A stretch of DNA of 64,000 bases from Clostridia bacterium (GTDB taxonomy: Bacteria; Bacillota; Clostridia; Oscillospirales; Acutalibacteraceae): the NCBI GenBank assembly GCA_017397125.1, contig JAFQKB010000064.1, positions 1 to 64,000 on the forward strand, in the 5' to 3' direction. Positions 53,882 to 61,609 of this stretch are shown in pieces. The notes under the pieces are model-generated. The model worked only from the letters and a program-made list of their open reading frames with translations. It ran no database searches and had not been told where the DNA came from. The stretch's first letter is position 1. Every line of letters starts with the position of its first letter. Position numbers and translations under genes: made by a program.

Positions 53882-55519
53882 TTAGGACTTGTTCTGGGAA
53901 TCCACCAGGCCCTCGCCGCCGTACATCTTACGGAGCTTGGGCTTTTCAATTTTACCGGTGGGGTTGCGGGGCACGTCTGCAAAAATGATGCGGCGGGGAC
54001 GCTTGTACCGAGGCAGCTCCATACAGAACTCGTTGATCTCCTCCTCGGTGCAGGTCATATCCTGCTTGACCTGGATGATGGCGGTAGCGATCTCGCCCAG
54101 GCGGGGATCCGGCAGGCCGATGACCGCCACGTCCCCTACCTTCGGGTGGGCCGCCAGGAAGTTCTCGATCTGCACCGGGTACAGGTTTTCGCCGCCGGTG
54201 ATGATGACATCCTTTTTGCGGTCCACCAGATAGATAAAGCCCTCGTCGTCCTGCATCGCCATATCACCGGTGTACAGCCAACCATCCCGCAGGGTGTCGG
54301 CGGTGGCGGCAGGATCCCGGTAGTAGCAGGTCATCACACCGGGTCCCTTCAGGCACAGTTCGCCCACAGAGCCCTGCTGCACCTCGTTGCCGTCGGGATC
54401 CACGATCTTCACCGTCCAGCCGTAGCCGGGGATGCCGATGGCACCCACCTTGCGGACGTTCTCCACCCCCAGGTGCACCGCACCGGGGCCGATGGACTCG
54501 GACAGACCGTAGTTGGTATCGTACTGCTGGTCGGGGAAATACTCCAGCCAGCGATGGATCAGACTCTGGGGTACCGGCTGGGCACCGATGTGCATCAGCC
54601 GCCACTGGGACAGCTCGAACTCGTCCAGGGAGATCTCGCCCCGGTCCAGAGCGTTGAGCACGTCCTGTGCCCAGGGCACCAGCAGCCACACGATGGTGCA
54701 TTTTTCCTGGCTGGCGGCGGTGAGAATGTGACGGGCCTGGGTGCCCTTGAGAATGACCGCCTTGGAGCCGGCCAGCAGGCTGCCAAACCAGTGCATCTTG
54801 GCGCCGGTGTGGTACAGGGGCGGGATACAGAGGAAGCAGTCATCCCGGGTCTGGCCGTGGTGGGCCTGCTCCACACGGCAGGCGTGGATGAGGCTCTCGT
54901 GGTTATGTAGGATCGCCTTGGGGAAGCCGGTGGTACCGGAGGAAAAATAGATGGCGGCGTCCTCCGCCTCCTCCAGCGTACACTCCGGATACATGCCGGA
55001 GCACTCGGAGATGAGGTCGTTGTAATCGTCCGCAAACATGGGGCAGCCGGCGCCCAGATAGATCAGATGGCAGCGGCGGCCGATCTTGTCCGCCACCGCC
55101 TCCACACGGCCGATGAACTCGGGCCCGAAGATCAGCACGTCCGCCTGGGCCAGCTCCAGACAATAGTCGATCTCGTCAGAGGAATAGCGGAAATTCAGCG
55201 GCACCGCCAGGGCACCGGTCTTTAATATACCGAAATAGATAGGCAGCCAGTCGATGCAGTTCATCAGCAGGATGGCCACCTTCTTCCCCTTACCGATGCC
55301 GTTCTGGGTCAGCATATTGGCCAGGCGGTTGGCTTTTTCATTAAACACCTCCCAGGTGATCTCCCGGCGATAGTGCCGGGCCCGGGGGGTGGACTCCACC
55401 AGCTCAAATTCGTGCCAGGTGGCCCGGCGGGTCTCCGGCTGCTCCGGGTTGATCTCCACCAGGGCGATGTCCTTGGCGTATTCCCGGGCGTTTCTCTCTA
55501 ATAGGTGTACAATCGTCAT
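53882..55519 (-). CDS. AMP-forming acyl-CoA ligase
   Basis: A 545-residue ANL-family ligase. The ATP-binding loop YFSSGTTGFPKA, the A5 motif YGLSESIG, GWLYTGDM and the hinge DRKKDVIITGGENLYP are intact, and the catalytic lysine lies in NPTGKIEKPKLR. Co-transcription with iorAB suggests it handles an aryl or branched-chain acid. It lacks the PaaK-type architecture, so the cluster encodes two different ligases. Its promoter faces that of the sodium symporter and shares the CTTTAAAG operator. Confidence 0.9.
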   Translation of the reverse strand: MTIVHLLERNAREYAKDIALVEINPEQPETRRATWHEFELVESTPRARHYRREITWEVFNEKANRLANMLTQNGIGKGKKVAILLMNCIDWLPIYFGILKTGALAVPLNFRYSSDEIDYCLELAQADVLIFGPEFIGRVEAVADKIGRRCHLIYLGAGCPMFADDYNDLISECSGMYPECTLEEAEDAAIYFSSGTTGFPKAILHNHESLIHACRVEQAHHGQTRDDCFLCIPPLYHTGAKMHWFGSLLAGSKAVILKGTQARHILTAASQEKCTIVWLLVPWAQDVLNALDRGEISLDEFELSQWRLMHIGAQPVPQSLIHRWLEYFPDQQYDTNYGLSESIGPGAVHLGVENVRKVGAIGIPGYGWTVKIVDPDGNEVQQGSVGELCLKGPGVMTCYYRDPAATADTLRDGWLYTGDMAMQDDEGFIYLVDRKKDVIITGGENLYPVQIENFLAAHPKVGDVAVIGLPDPRLGEIATAIIQVKQDMTCTEEEINEFCMELPRYKRPRRIIFADVPRNPTGKIEKPKLRKMYGGEGLVDSQNKS

Positions 55520-55553
55520 ACTATAACACTCCGCTACATAAAAATCTCCATAT

Positions 55554-55582
55554 ACTTTACCACTTTAAAGCGAGATTGTCAA
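55554..55582 (-). promoter_or_regulatory. Leftward promoter of the ligase-iorAB operon with operator
   Basis: TTGACA (55577-55582) and TAAAGT (55554-55559) on the minus strand, spacer 17 bp. The spacer contains CGCTTTAAAGTGG (box at 55562-55571). Confidence 0.8.
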
Positions 55583-55642
55583 CGGGTATACACCGCTTTT
55601 TGACTGTTTTTTTACTTTTTTGCAAAAATTTTCAAAACCCTA

Positions 55643-55671
55643 TTGACACATTTGCTTTAAAGTGCTAAAGT
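55643..55671 (+). promoter_or_regulatory. Rightward promoter of the symporter gene with operator
   Basis: TTGACA (55643-55648) and TAAAGT (55666-55671), spacer 17 bp. The spacer contains TGCTTTAAAGTGC (box at 55654-55663), the same arrangement as the leftward promoter. Confidence 0.8.
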
Positions 55672-55688
55672 GTACTCAGTCGATTTGA

Positions 55689-55700
55689 TGCTTTAAAGCA
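55689..55700. promoter_or_regulatory. Third operator-like palindrome TGCTTTAAAGCA
   Basis: A perfect 12-bp palindrome in the symporter leader, 18 bp after the -10. Together with the boxes in the two spacers it forms a three-site operator region. The regulator is unidentified. Confidence 0.65.
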
Positions 55701-55725
55701 CGAAACAACGAAAGGATGACCCGTT

Positions 55726-57348
55726 ATGACTTTGCAAATCCCCCTGTTGGCCGGACTTTCCACCACCGCCATCATCACCATTCCCATGCTTGTCTGCTTC
55801 TTCGGATTGATGATCGGCGTGGGCCTGGCCTGCCGCAAGCACGCCACCAACGTGGACAGCTTTGTGCTGGGCGGCCGGTCGGTAGGCCCGTGGCTGACCG
55901 CCTTTGCCTTCGGCACCTCCTATTTCTCCGCCGTTATCTTTGTGGGCTATGCAGGGCAGTTCGGCTGGAATTTTGGCCTGGCCTCCACCTGGATCGGTCT
56001 GGGCAACGCCTTCATCGGCTCTCTGCTGGCCTGGTCGGTGCTGGGACGGCGCACCCGTGTTATGACCCAGCATCTGGGGTCCAAGACCATGCCGGATTTC
56101 TTCGAAAAGCGGTACGACTCCAAAAAGCTGAAAGTGATCGCCTCGTTCATCGTGTTTATATTCCTCATCCCCTACACCGCCTCGCTGTACAACGGCCTGT
56201 CCTCTCTGTTCAACAACGTGTTCGCCGTCCCCTACTGGGTGGTGGTCGTGGTTATGGCGGTGCTGACCGGTATCTACGTCATCTTCGGCGGCTATATGGC
56301 CACCGCCATCAACGACTTTATCCAGGGCATCATCATGCTGGTGGGCATCATCACCGTCATCGCCGCCGTGCTGGCGGACAACGGCGGCTTCTCCGCCGCG
56401 GTGGAGGCGCTGGGTGCCAGCCCCCAGGCGGGCAGCGAGTACATATCCATGTTCGGCCCGAACCCGATCTTTCTGCTGTTCGTGGTGCTGCTGACCTCCC
56501 TGGGCACCTGGGGCCTGCCCCAGATGGTGGGTAAGTTCTACTCTATCAAGGACGAGGGCTCCATCAAAAAGGGCACCATCATCTCCACCGTGTTCGCCAT
56601 CATCGTGGCGGGTGGCTGCTACTTTCTGGGCGGCTTTGGTAAATTGTACTACGACGATATGGTGGCCGGCGGCTTTGTCTCCGGTACCGGCGCCGTTATG
56701 TTTGACAAGGTCATCCCCACCATGCTGCAGGATCTGGCGCCCGTTGTGGTGGCGCTGATCGTGGTGCTGGTGCTGGCGGCCTCTATGTCCACCCTGTCCT
56801 CTCTGGTGCTGACCTCCTCCTCCACCCTGACGCTGGACGTGGTCAAGCCCATGGCAGAGCGCAAAAAGGCGGTCACCGAAAAGCAGAGTGTGCTGATCAT
56901 GCGGCTGTTCATCGTGTTCTTCATCGCCATCTCCGCCGTCATCGCCATCCTCAAGGACAGCATCTGGAAAGATTCTGTTTTCATCGCCCAGATGATGGGC
57001 GTGTCCTGGGGTGCGCTGGCGGGTGCGTTCCTGGCCCCCTTCCTGTACGGTCTGTACTGGAAAAAGGCCACCCGGGCCGCCGTGGTCGCCAGCTTCATCT
57101 TCGGCACCGGCCTGGAGATCGTCCAACTGTGCATCAGCGTGGGCTGGCTGTCAGTCAAGGGTATCCCGGTGCTGGGCTTTGTCTTCACCAATTCCCTCTA
57201 CTCCGGCATGTTCGCCATGGTGGGCGGCCTGATCCTGGTGCCTGTCGTCAGTCTGTTCACCCAGAAGACCTGCCCCACCAACGTAGACGAAAAATTCGCC
57301 TGCTACGACACCCCGGTGATCACCAATCAAAAAACCTCCCTGGGTTGA
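55726..57348 (+). CDS. Sodium:solute symporter (SSS family)
   Basis: A 540-residue carrier with about thirteen membrane helices. Family marks are FVLGGRSVGPWLTAFAFGTS near residue 46, YVIFGGYMATAINDFIQGII, and LAASMSTLSSLVLTSSSTLT, the Na+-binding region. It probably imports an organic acid or amino-acid-derived substrate. Shared regulation with the acyl-CoA ligase and iorAB suggests a carboxylic acid feeding that pathway. ATG 55726 follows GAAAGGATGA. Confidence 0.9.
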   Translation: MTLQIPLLAGLSTTAIITIPMLVCFFGLMIGVGLACRKHATNVDSFVLGGRSVGPWLTAFAFGTSYFSAVIFVGYAGQFGWNFGLASTWIGLGNAFIGSLLAWSVLGRRTRVMTQHLGSKTMPDFFEKRYDSKKLKVIASFIVFIFLIPYTASLYNGLSSLFNNVFAVPYWVVVVVMAVLTGIYVIFGGYMATAINDFIQGIIMLVGIITVIAAVLADNGGFSAAVEALGASPQAGSEYISMFGPNPIFLLFVVLLTSLGTWGLPQMVGKFYSIKDEGSIKKGTIISTVFAIIVAGGCYFLGGFGKLYYDDMVAGGFVSGTGAVMFDKVIPTMLQDLAPVVVALIVVLVLAASMSTLSSLVLTSSSTLTLDVVKPMAERKKAVTEKQSVLIMRLFIVFFIAISAVIAILKDSIWKDSVFIAQMMGVSWGALAGAFLAPFLYGLYWKKATRAAVVASFIFGTGLEIVQLCISVGWLSVKGIPVLGFVFTNSLYSGMFAMVGGLILVPVVSLFTQKTCPTNVDEKFACYDTPVITNQKTSLG

Positions 57349-57361
57349 ATATCCTAAAGAA

Positions 57362-57394
57362 AGCGGCCGGTGCCCTGTGATGGGGCACCGGCCT
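57362..57394. terminator. Shared terminator between convergent genes
   Basis: GGCCGGTGCCC pairs with GGGCACCGGCC around a short loop, between the symporter and the AAE-type transporter stop codons. Confidence 0.8.
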
Positions 57395-57405
57395 TGTATT
57401 ATACA

Positions 57406-58668
57406 TCAGAACAGCAAAATCAGCACTTGAGACAGCAGTACCACCGAGATCAGCGCAATGGGATAGGTGGCCGCATAGGCCGCCGCCACCTGCTCGGTGC
57501 CGGATACGGAGATCAGCGTACCCAACGCCGGGGTGCTGGTCATACCGCCGGTGAGAGAGCCCAAATTATTGAGCAGGCTCATCTTCAGCACGTACTTTGC
57601 AAACAAAAAGCCCACGATCATAGGCAGCAGCGTCATAAAGGCGCCGTACACGAAATACATGGGATCAAACTTTTCCACAAACTCGGCGCCGCCGGGAATA
57701 CCGGCGCCCGCCAGGAACAGCACCAGTCCCAGCTCGCGGAACAGTTTAAGAGTGGTTCCCTCCGGCATGATGCTGACCCTGCCGATGCGGCCGAAGTGGC
57801 CCAGCAACAAAGCGGTGAGCAGGCAGCCGCCGGTGGAGGTCAGCGAAAAACAGGTGCCGTCAACGCCCTGTGCCGTCAGCGGGATGCGGATGGCACCTAC
57901 CAGGGTGCCGATCAACGCCGCCGCGGCAAAGGCGGCAATGCCGCTGCCGTCCAGGCGGAAGGAGCCTGGTTTCTTCTCTTTCTCTGTCCCGGCGGTGGCG
58001 GCCGTGAGCTTTTGCCGCTCTGCCGCCATGTCCGCCCGCACAAACCGGGGCACCAGCTGTACGAACAAAACCACGCCCAGCACGCCGAAAATGTAGGCGA
58101 TACCATAGCCCACAGACACCAGCCCTACGTGCTCCGCCGCCACCGTAGCCTTGGCCGCCGCAAAGCCGGGTGTGGAGGTCAGGGCGCCGGACAGCAGACC
58201 GGAGATCATAGCCGTAAACTCCTCGGCGCTCTCAATCGTGCCGCCAAAGCCGATGCCGCGACCCAGAAAGATACAGCCCACCGCCGCCAGGCCGCCGGAG
58301 AGAATCACCACCACGCCCAGCAACACGTAGGACTTGAAATTCTTTTTCATATTGCTGAAAAAGCCCGGGCCGGCCATAAAGCCTACCGCCGTCACAAACA
58401 GCACCAGACCCAGCTTCTCCACAATGTCCAGGGCGTTCTCTGCAAAGGTGACGCTGCCCCCGGCGCCGGATACGGTCAGCTGGTCCGACAGCGGCCCATA
58501 GAACAGGGCACCGAACAAAAGGGCCACCAAAAACACGCCGGCATCCCCCAGCGACACACCCTTGATGGTGATACGCCCCAGGGCATATCCCACCAGCAGC
58601 ACGCCGAACAGACAAAAGATCAAAAAGGTGGTGCCGGTGACCGGCAACACACCGCCGAATAAACTCAT
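57406..58668 (-). CDS. Aspartate:alanine exchanger-type (AAE) transporter
   Basis: A 420-residue membrane protein with two homologous halves. Each half carries the duplicated family signature: SGALTSTPGFAAAKA near residue 158 and GGMTSTPALGTL near residue 385. About ten helices. Unlike YidE-type members it has no central TrkA_C domains; a short charged linker (about 215-235) takes their place. Substrate unknown, probably an amino or organic acid. Some databases label such proteins putative permease. AAAGGGG lies ahead of the ATG. Confidence 0.82.
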   Translation of the reverse strand: MSLFGGVLPVTGTTFLIFCLFGVLLVGYALGRITIKGVSLGDAGVFLVALLFGALFYGPLSDQLTVSGAGGSVTFAENALDIVEKLGLVLFVTAVGFMAGPGFFSNMKKNFKSYVLLGVVVILSGGLAAVGCIFLGRGIGFGGTIESAEEFTAMISGLLSGALTSTPGFAAAKATVAAEHVGLVSVGYGIAYIFGVLGVVLFVQLVPRFVRADMAAERQKLTAATAGTEKEKKPGSFRLDGSGIAAFAAAALIGTLVGAIRIPLTAQGVDGTCFSLTSTGGCLLTALLLGHFGRIGRVSIMPEGTTLKLFRELGLVLFLAGAGIPGGAEFVEKFDPMYFVYGAFMTLLPMIVGFLFAKYVLKMSLLNNLGSLTGGMTSTPALGTLISVSGTEQVAAAYAATYPIALISVVLLSQVLILLF

Positions 58669-58710
58669 TTACACAATCCCCTTTCAGCCCGAGGGCTGGC
58701 CGACGCACTT

Positions 58711-59451
58711 TTACACGCCGACGATCACTGCCTCGATGGTGGTGTTGATCTGCTCCAGCAAGGCGCTGTCCAGCTCCTCGAAGGCGTCGGTGCGGGGCAG
58801 CTTGCCGGTCAGCACCCGGAACCACACCGCCGCCGCCGTATAGCGGCCGTAATCCTCAGAGAGGTGGAAGCCGTCCCGATTGAGCGACAGGCCGGAGCCG
58901 CCCTTATAATCAAAGGCCGGAACCGTGTCCCGCAGGCGCTGGATCACCGGGCCGCAGGGCAAAATCGGCAGATCCACCAGAGCCTTCACCAGCTCGGCAC
59001 AATCGCAGATGCGGCGATACATCTCCTGCTGGTCCCGGTTGTGAGGGATAAAGCCGCCGTGGTCGGAGTCGATCTCGTAGGCCCAGGTCTGATGGAAATA
59101 CAGCTGTGCACCCGGCTGCTTCTCGCGGACATAGGCCACTAGATTGGGCAGATACGGCACATAGCTCTGAGGACGGCCGCTGTAATGGCTGGCCTGCTGG
59201 AGCGTCACCACATCAAAGGTGTCCAGCGCCAGGCCCTCCTCCAGAGACAGCTGGCGGCCAACGCCGGTGCCGTTCATCTCCAGCCAATATTCCTTTTCGC
59301 CGTCCAGGACATGGTTCCAATGGGTCTCCAGGCTGCAGCCACCGATCACCAGGTTGGTGGTCTCCAGCTCCACACCGTTGGCCACCGCAATGCGATGCAG
59401 CCAGCTCTGGGCATCCTGCGAAAAACTGTTACCGATAGACAGAAGTTTCAT
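58711..59451 (-). CDS. SGNH-type hydrolase, DUF4886
   Basis: A 246-residue protein. Its N terminus, LLSIGNSFSQDAQSWLHRIA, is the DUF4886 signature with the nucleophile serine in block I, followed by GGCSLETHW (block II). LSLNRDGFHLSEDYGRY provides the Asp-His pair. It is probably an esterase on acetylated carbohydrates; the substrate is unknown. No signal peptide. ATG 59451 follows GGAGGG. It is 41 bp downstream of another SGNH gene, as a two-gene operon. Confidence 0.82.
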   Translation of the reverse strand: MKLLSIGNSFSQDAQSWLHRIAVANGVELETTNLVIGGCSLETHWNHVLDGEKEYWLEMNGTGVGRQLSLEEGLALDTFDVVTLQQASHYSGRPQSYVPYLPNLVAYVREKQPGAQLYFHQTWAYEIDSDHGGFIPHNRDQQEMYRRICDCAELVKALVDLPILPCGPVIQRLRDTVPAFDYKGGSGLSLNRDGFHLSEDYGRYTAAAVWFRVLTGKLPRTDAFEELDSALLEQINTTIEAVIVGV

Positions 59452-59492
59452 AATATAACCCTCCAATGTGTGTTTGTATATACAGATTGTGC

Positions 59493-60140
59493 TTACGCCT
59501 GTTCCAAACAGGCCAGGATCTGGTCCTTGATCTGGGTCATACCCACGTCTGAGGGGTGTCCCCACACCTTGTCGATCTGGGTCAGAGGAATCACCTCTGC
59601 GCCGTTGCGCTGACTGGATTCGATCAGCGCCTCGTGGATGCAGGGCTTCATCTCGGTGTTGATGATGGTGCAGACCCGCGTATCCGGCAAAAGCTGACAC
59701 ACCCGGTGGAACAAATAGCCGATGGCCGGCAGAGCGCAGTACAGATCCTGCTCGGTCCAGCCCTCGTGCATCAGCGCGCCCTCCGGTGCGCCGGACCAAT
59801 CGTCGTTGGTGCCGCCGAACACAAGCAGGGTGTCCACCCGGTTCTCCTCAAAGTAGCCCTGCTCGTATAGGGTCTCAAACCGACGGATAAAGGAGATGTT
59901 TTTGAAATCATCCCCATTGTAGCCGGTAAAGCCAATGGTGGAGCCGGAATAGCTGTTGTTCTGCAGCAACACAGAATCGGTGGCCGCCAGCAGCTGGTGC
60001 CACCAGGTCTGCTCCACCCGAGTCACCCCGGAATGCTCCGGGTCCTCCGGAGAATAGTAGCAAACAAAGCCCTCCGGAACGTATCCCTTGAAGGTGGAAT
60101 AGCTATCTCCCAAAACCAACGTATTGCCCAGTTGAATCAT
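59493..60140 (-). CDS. SGNH/GDSL-like hydrolase
   Basis: A 215-residue protein with GDSYS (block I, nucleophile Ser near residue 13), SYSGSTIGF (block II) and GGTNDDW (block III). A clear DxxH block V is less obvious (HPSDVGMTQI may supply it). Cytoplasmic. AAGGAGG lies 6 nt ahead of ATG 60140. It is the first gene of the two-SGNH operon and is divergent from an AraC regulator gene, which is the likely regulator. Confidence 0.82.
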   Translation of the reverse strand: MIQLGNTLVLGDSYSTFKGYVPEGFVCYYSPEDPEHSGVTRVEQTWWHQLLAATDSVLLQNNSYSGSTIGFTGYNGDDFKNISFIRRFETLYEQGYFEENRVDTLLVFGGTNDDWSGAPEGALMHEGWTEQDLYCALPAIGYLFHRVCQLLPDTRVCTIINTEMKPCIHEALIESSQRNGAEVIPLTQIDKVWGHPSDVGMTQIKDQILACLEQA

Positions 60141-60470
60141 ACCAACGCCTCCTTATTACACTAGTATACAGCATATCACAAGGACTCTTTTTTTTCAATA
60201 CCCGCACATCGCAAAAAATGTAAAAATTCAACGAATTTCGTCTTTATAAAAAACAGCAGCAGCGCGTATAACGAAACCAAAAACAAATAATTTTATTCAA
60301 TGAATATCGGCATTTTCTTATGTTTCCAGCTAGAGCCTTCTCTGTGATTACACGATTTTTTAGAAGGCAGAAATGTCAATATTTAACGACACACTTTTGC
60401 ACGTTTTCCGATAATTCGTAGCAAAATGGTGAAATTTGTGAAATCTTTTTGACAATTTTGACAAAAAGTC
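60141..60470. other. AT-rich divergent intergenic region
   Basis: 330 bp between the SGNH operon and the AraC gene. Repeated TTTTGACA motifs (60447-60463) lie near the AraC promoter, and TATACT lies on the minus strand near 60165 without a convincing -35. This fits activator-dependent expression of the SGNH pair. No gene is seen. Confidence 0.45.
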
Positions 60471-60499
60471 TTGAAATTTGTGTGCATATCGTGTATAAT
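60471..60499 (+). promoter_or_regulatory. Promoter of the second AraC regulator
   Basis: TTGAAA (60471-60476) and TATAAT (60494-60499), spacer 17 bp. Confidence 0.75.
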
Positions 60500-60544
60500 C
60501 CCAATATAACAATGTAATGATGTTTGACAAACAGGAGGTTGTGT

Positions 60545-61471
60545 ATGAAGTCTCCCTCTGTTTCCTCTCGTTTTATATCCTCCGAGCAAAAATTCCAGTA
60601 CCAAATGACCCATCCCTTTTATCTGGCCATCGACGAGCGCATCGTAACCGAGCATTGGCCCAGCCGGAATCTGCATTGGCACGACTATTTTGAGATCGAG
60701 ATCATTCTCAGCGGATCGGGCACCCATCTGTACAACGACACCCGCTTCCCCCTCTCCCAGGGATGCGCCTATCTGCTGACGCCCATGGACATTCACGCTC
60801 TCATCCCCGATCCGGGTGCAGAGACCAATTGCCACCTGGTCCATCTCCGGTTTGATGAGCAGGCCATTTCCGAAGAGGTGCGGCAGATACTGCTGCAGCA
60901 CGAGCACATCCACTCTGTCAAGATGGACGACATTCATTTCACCCGTCTGCTGTCTCAGCTCACCGAGCTGCTGCACTGCTTTGAGAGCGACACCCCCCAC
61001 CAGGAGCTGAGCATCCGCCTGATCCTCTCCTATCTGTGCTTGCACATCATTAAAGCCAGCCAGCACAGCAACGACCGCTTCCCCAGCTACGAGACCACCA
61101 ATCCGGTGGTGCACCAGACCCTGCAGTACATCCTCTACAACTTCCGAAAAAAGATCACCATGCAGGAGCTGGGGCAAAGGGCGCACGTATCCCCCAACCA
61201 CCTGGCCCTGCTGTTTAAGCAATCCACCGGCACCACCTGCATGCAGATGATCGCCGACCTGCGTATGCAATACGCGCTCAAGCTTTTAGAAAACCCCAAT
61301 CTGAGCATAGAGACCATCTCAGAGCAATCCGGCTTTTCGGCGGTTTCCTATTTCATCTCGGTATTCCGCAAGCGATTTGGCATCACACCGAAAGAGTTTC
61401 AAAATAAAAACAAAGCCGAGAAAAAGCACCAAGAGACGGACCTGTCCATCTCCCCCAACCACGATCTGTAA
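60545..61471 (+). CDS. AraC-family transcriptional regulator
   Basis: A 308-residue regulator. The N-terminal cupin domain (about 30-130) contains HWHDYFEIEIILSGSG and the metal/sugar-pocket-like QGCAYLLTPMDIHAL. The C-terminal tandem helix-turn-helix region (about 195-295) contains MQELGQRAHVSPNHLALLFK and GFSAVSYFISVFRKRFGITP. ATG 60545 follows ACAGGAGG. It is divergent from two SGNH hydrolase genes and probably controls them in response to a carbohydrate. Confidence 0.9.
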   Translation: MKSPSVSSRFISSEQKFQYQMTHPFYLAIDERIVTEHWPSRNLHWHDYFEIEIILSGSGTHLYNDTRFPLSQGCAYLLTPMDIHALIPDPGAETNCHLVHLRFDEQAISEEVRQILLQHEHIHSVKMDDIHFTRLLSQLTELLHCFESDTPHQELSIRLILSYLCLHIIKASQHSNDRFPSYETTNPVVHQTLQYILYNFRKKITMQELGQRAHVSPNHLALLFKQSTGTTCMQMIADLRMQYALKLLENPNLSIETISEQSGFSAVSYFISVFRKRFGITPKEFQNKNKAEKKHQETDLSISPNHDL

Positions 61472-61483
61472 ATACGACGCTGA

Positions 61484-61522
61484 ACGCGCACCCTCTGTTG
61501 GTATAGAGGGTGCGCGTTTTTT
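61484..61522 (+). terminator. AraC gene terminator
   Basis: ACGCGCACCCTCT pairs perfectly with AGAGGGTGCGCGT, followed by TTTTTT. Confidence 0.9.
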
Positions 61523-61540
61523 GTGTATAGTATAGAGTGT

Positions 61541-61579
61541 GAAAAAAGGAAAGGCGGCAGGGGAAAATCCCCTGCCGCC
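61541..61579 (-). terminator. Terminator of the surface-protein gene
   Basis: GGCGGCAGGGG pairs with CCCCTGCCGCC around AAAAT. On the minus strand it is followed by TTTCCTTTTTTC. Confidence 0.8.
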
Positions 61580-61609
61580 GAAAGTTATTTGCCTATTTGG
61601 GCTTGTAGC

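Noticed and set aside
59452..59799. N-terminal extension of the DUF4886 hydrolase frame
   Set aside because: It overlaps the second SGNH gene; the ribosome site and family start both point to ATG 59451.
60430..60465. Possible Rex operator (TTGTGA-type) near the AraC promoter
   Set aside because: The two half-sites do not form the TTGTGA-N6-TCACAA palindrome.
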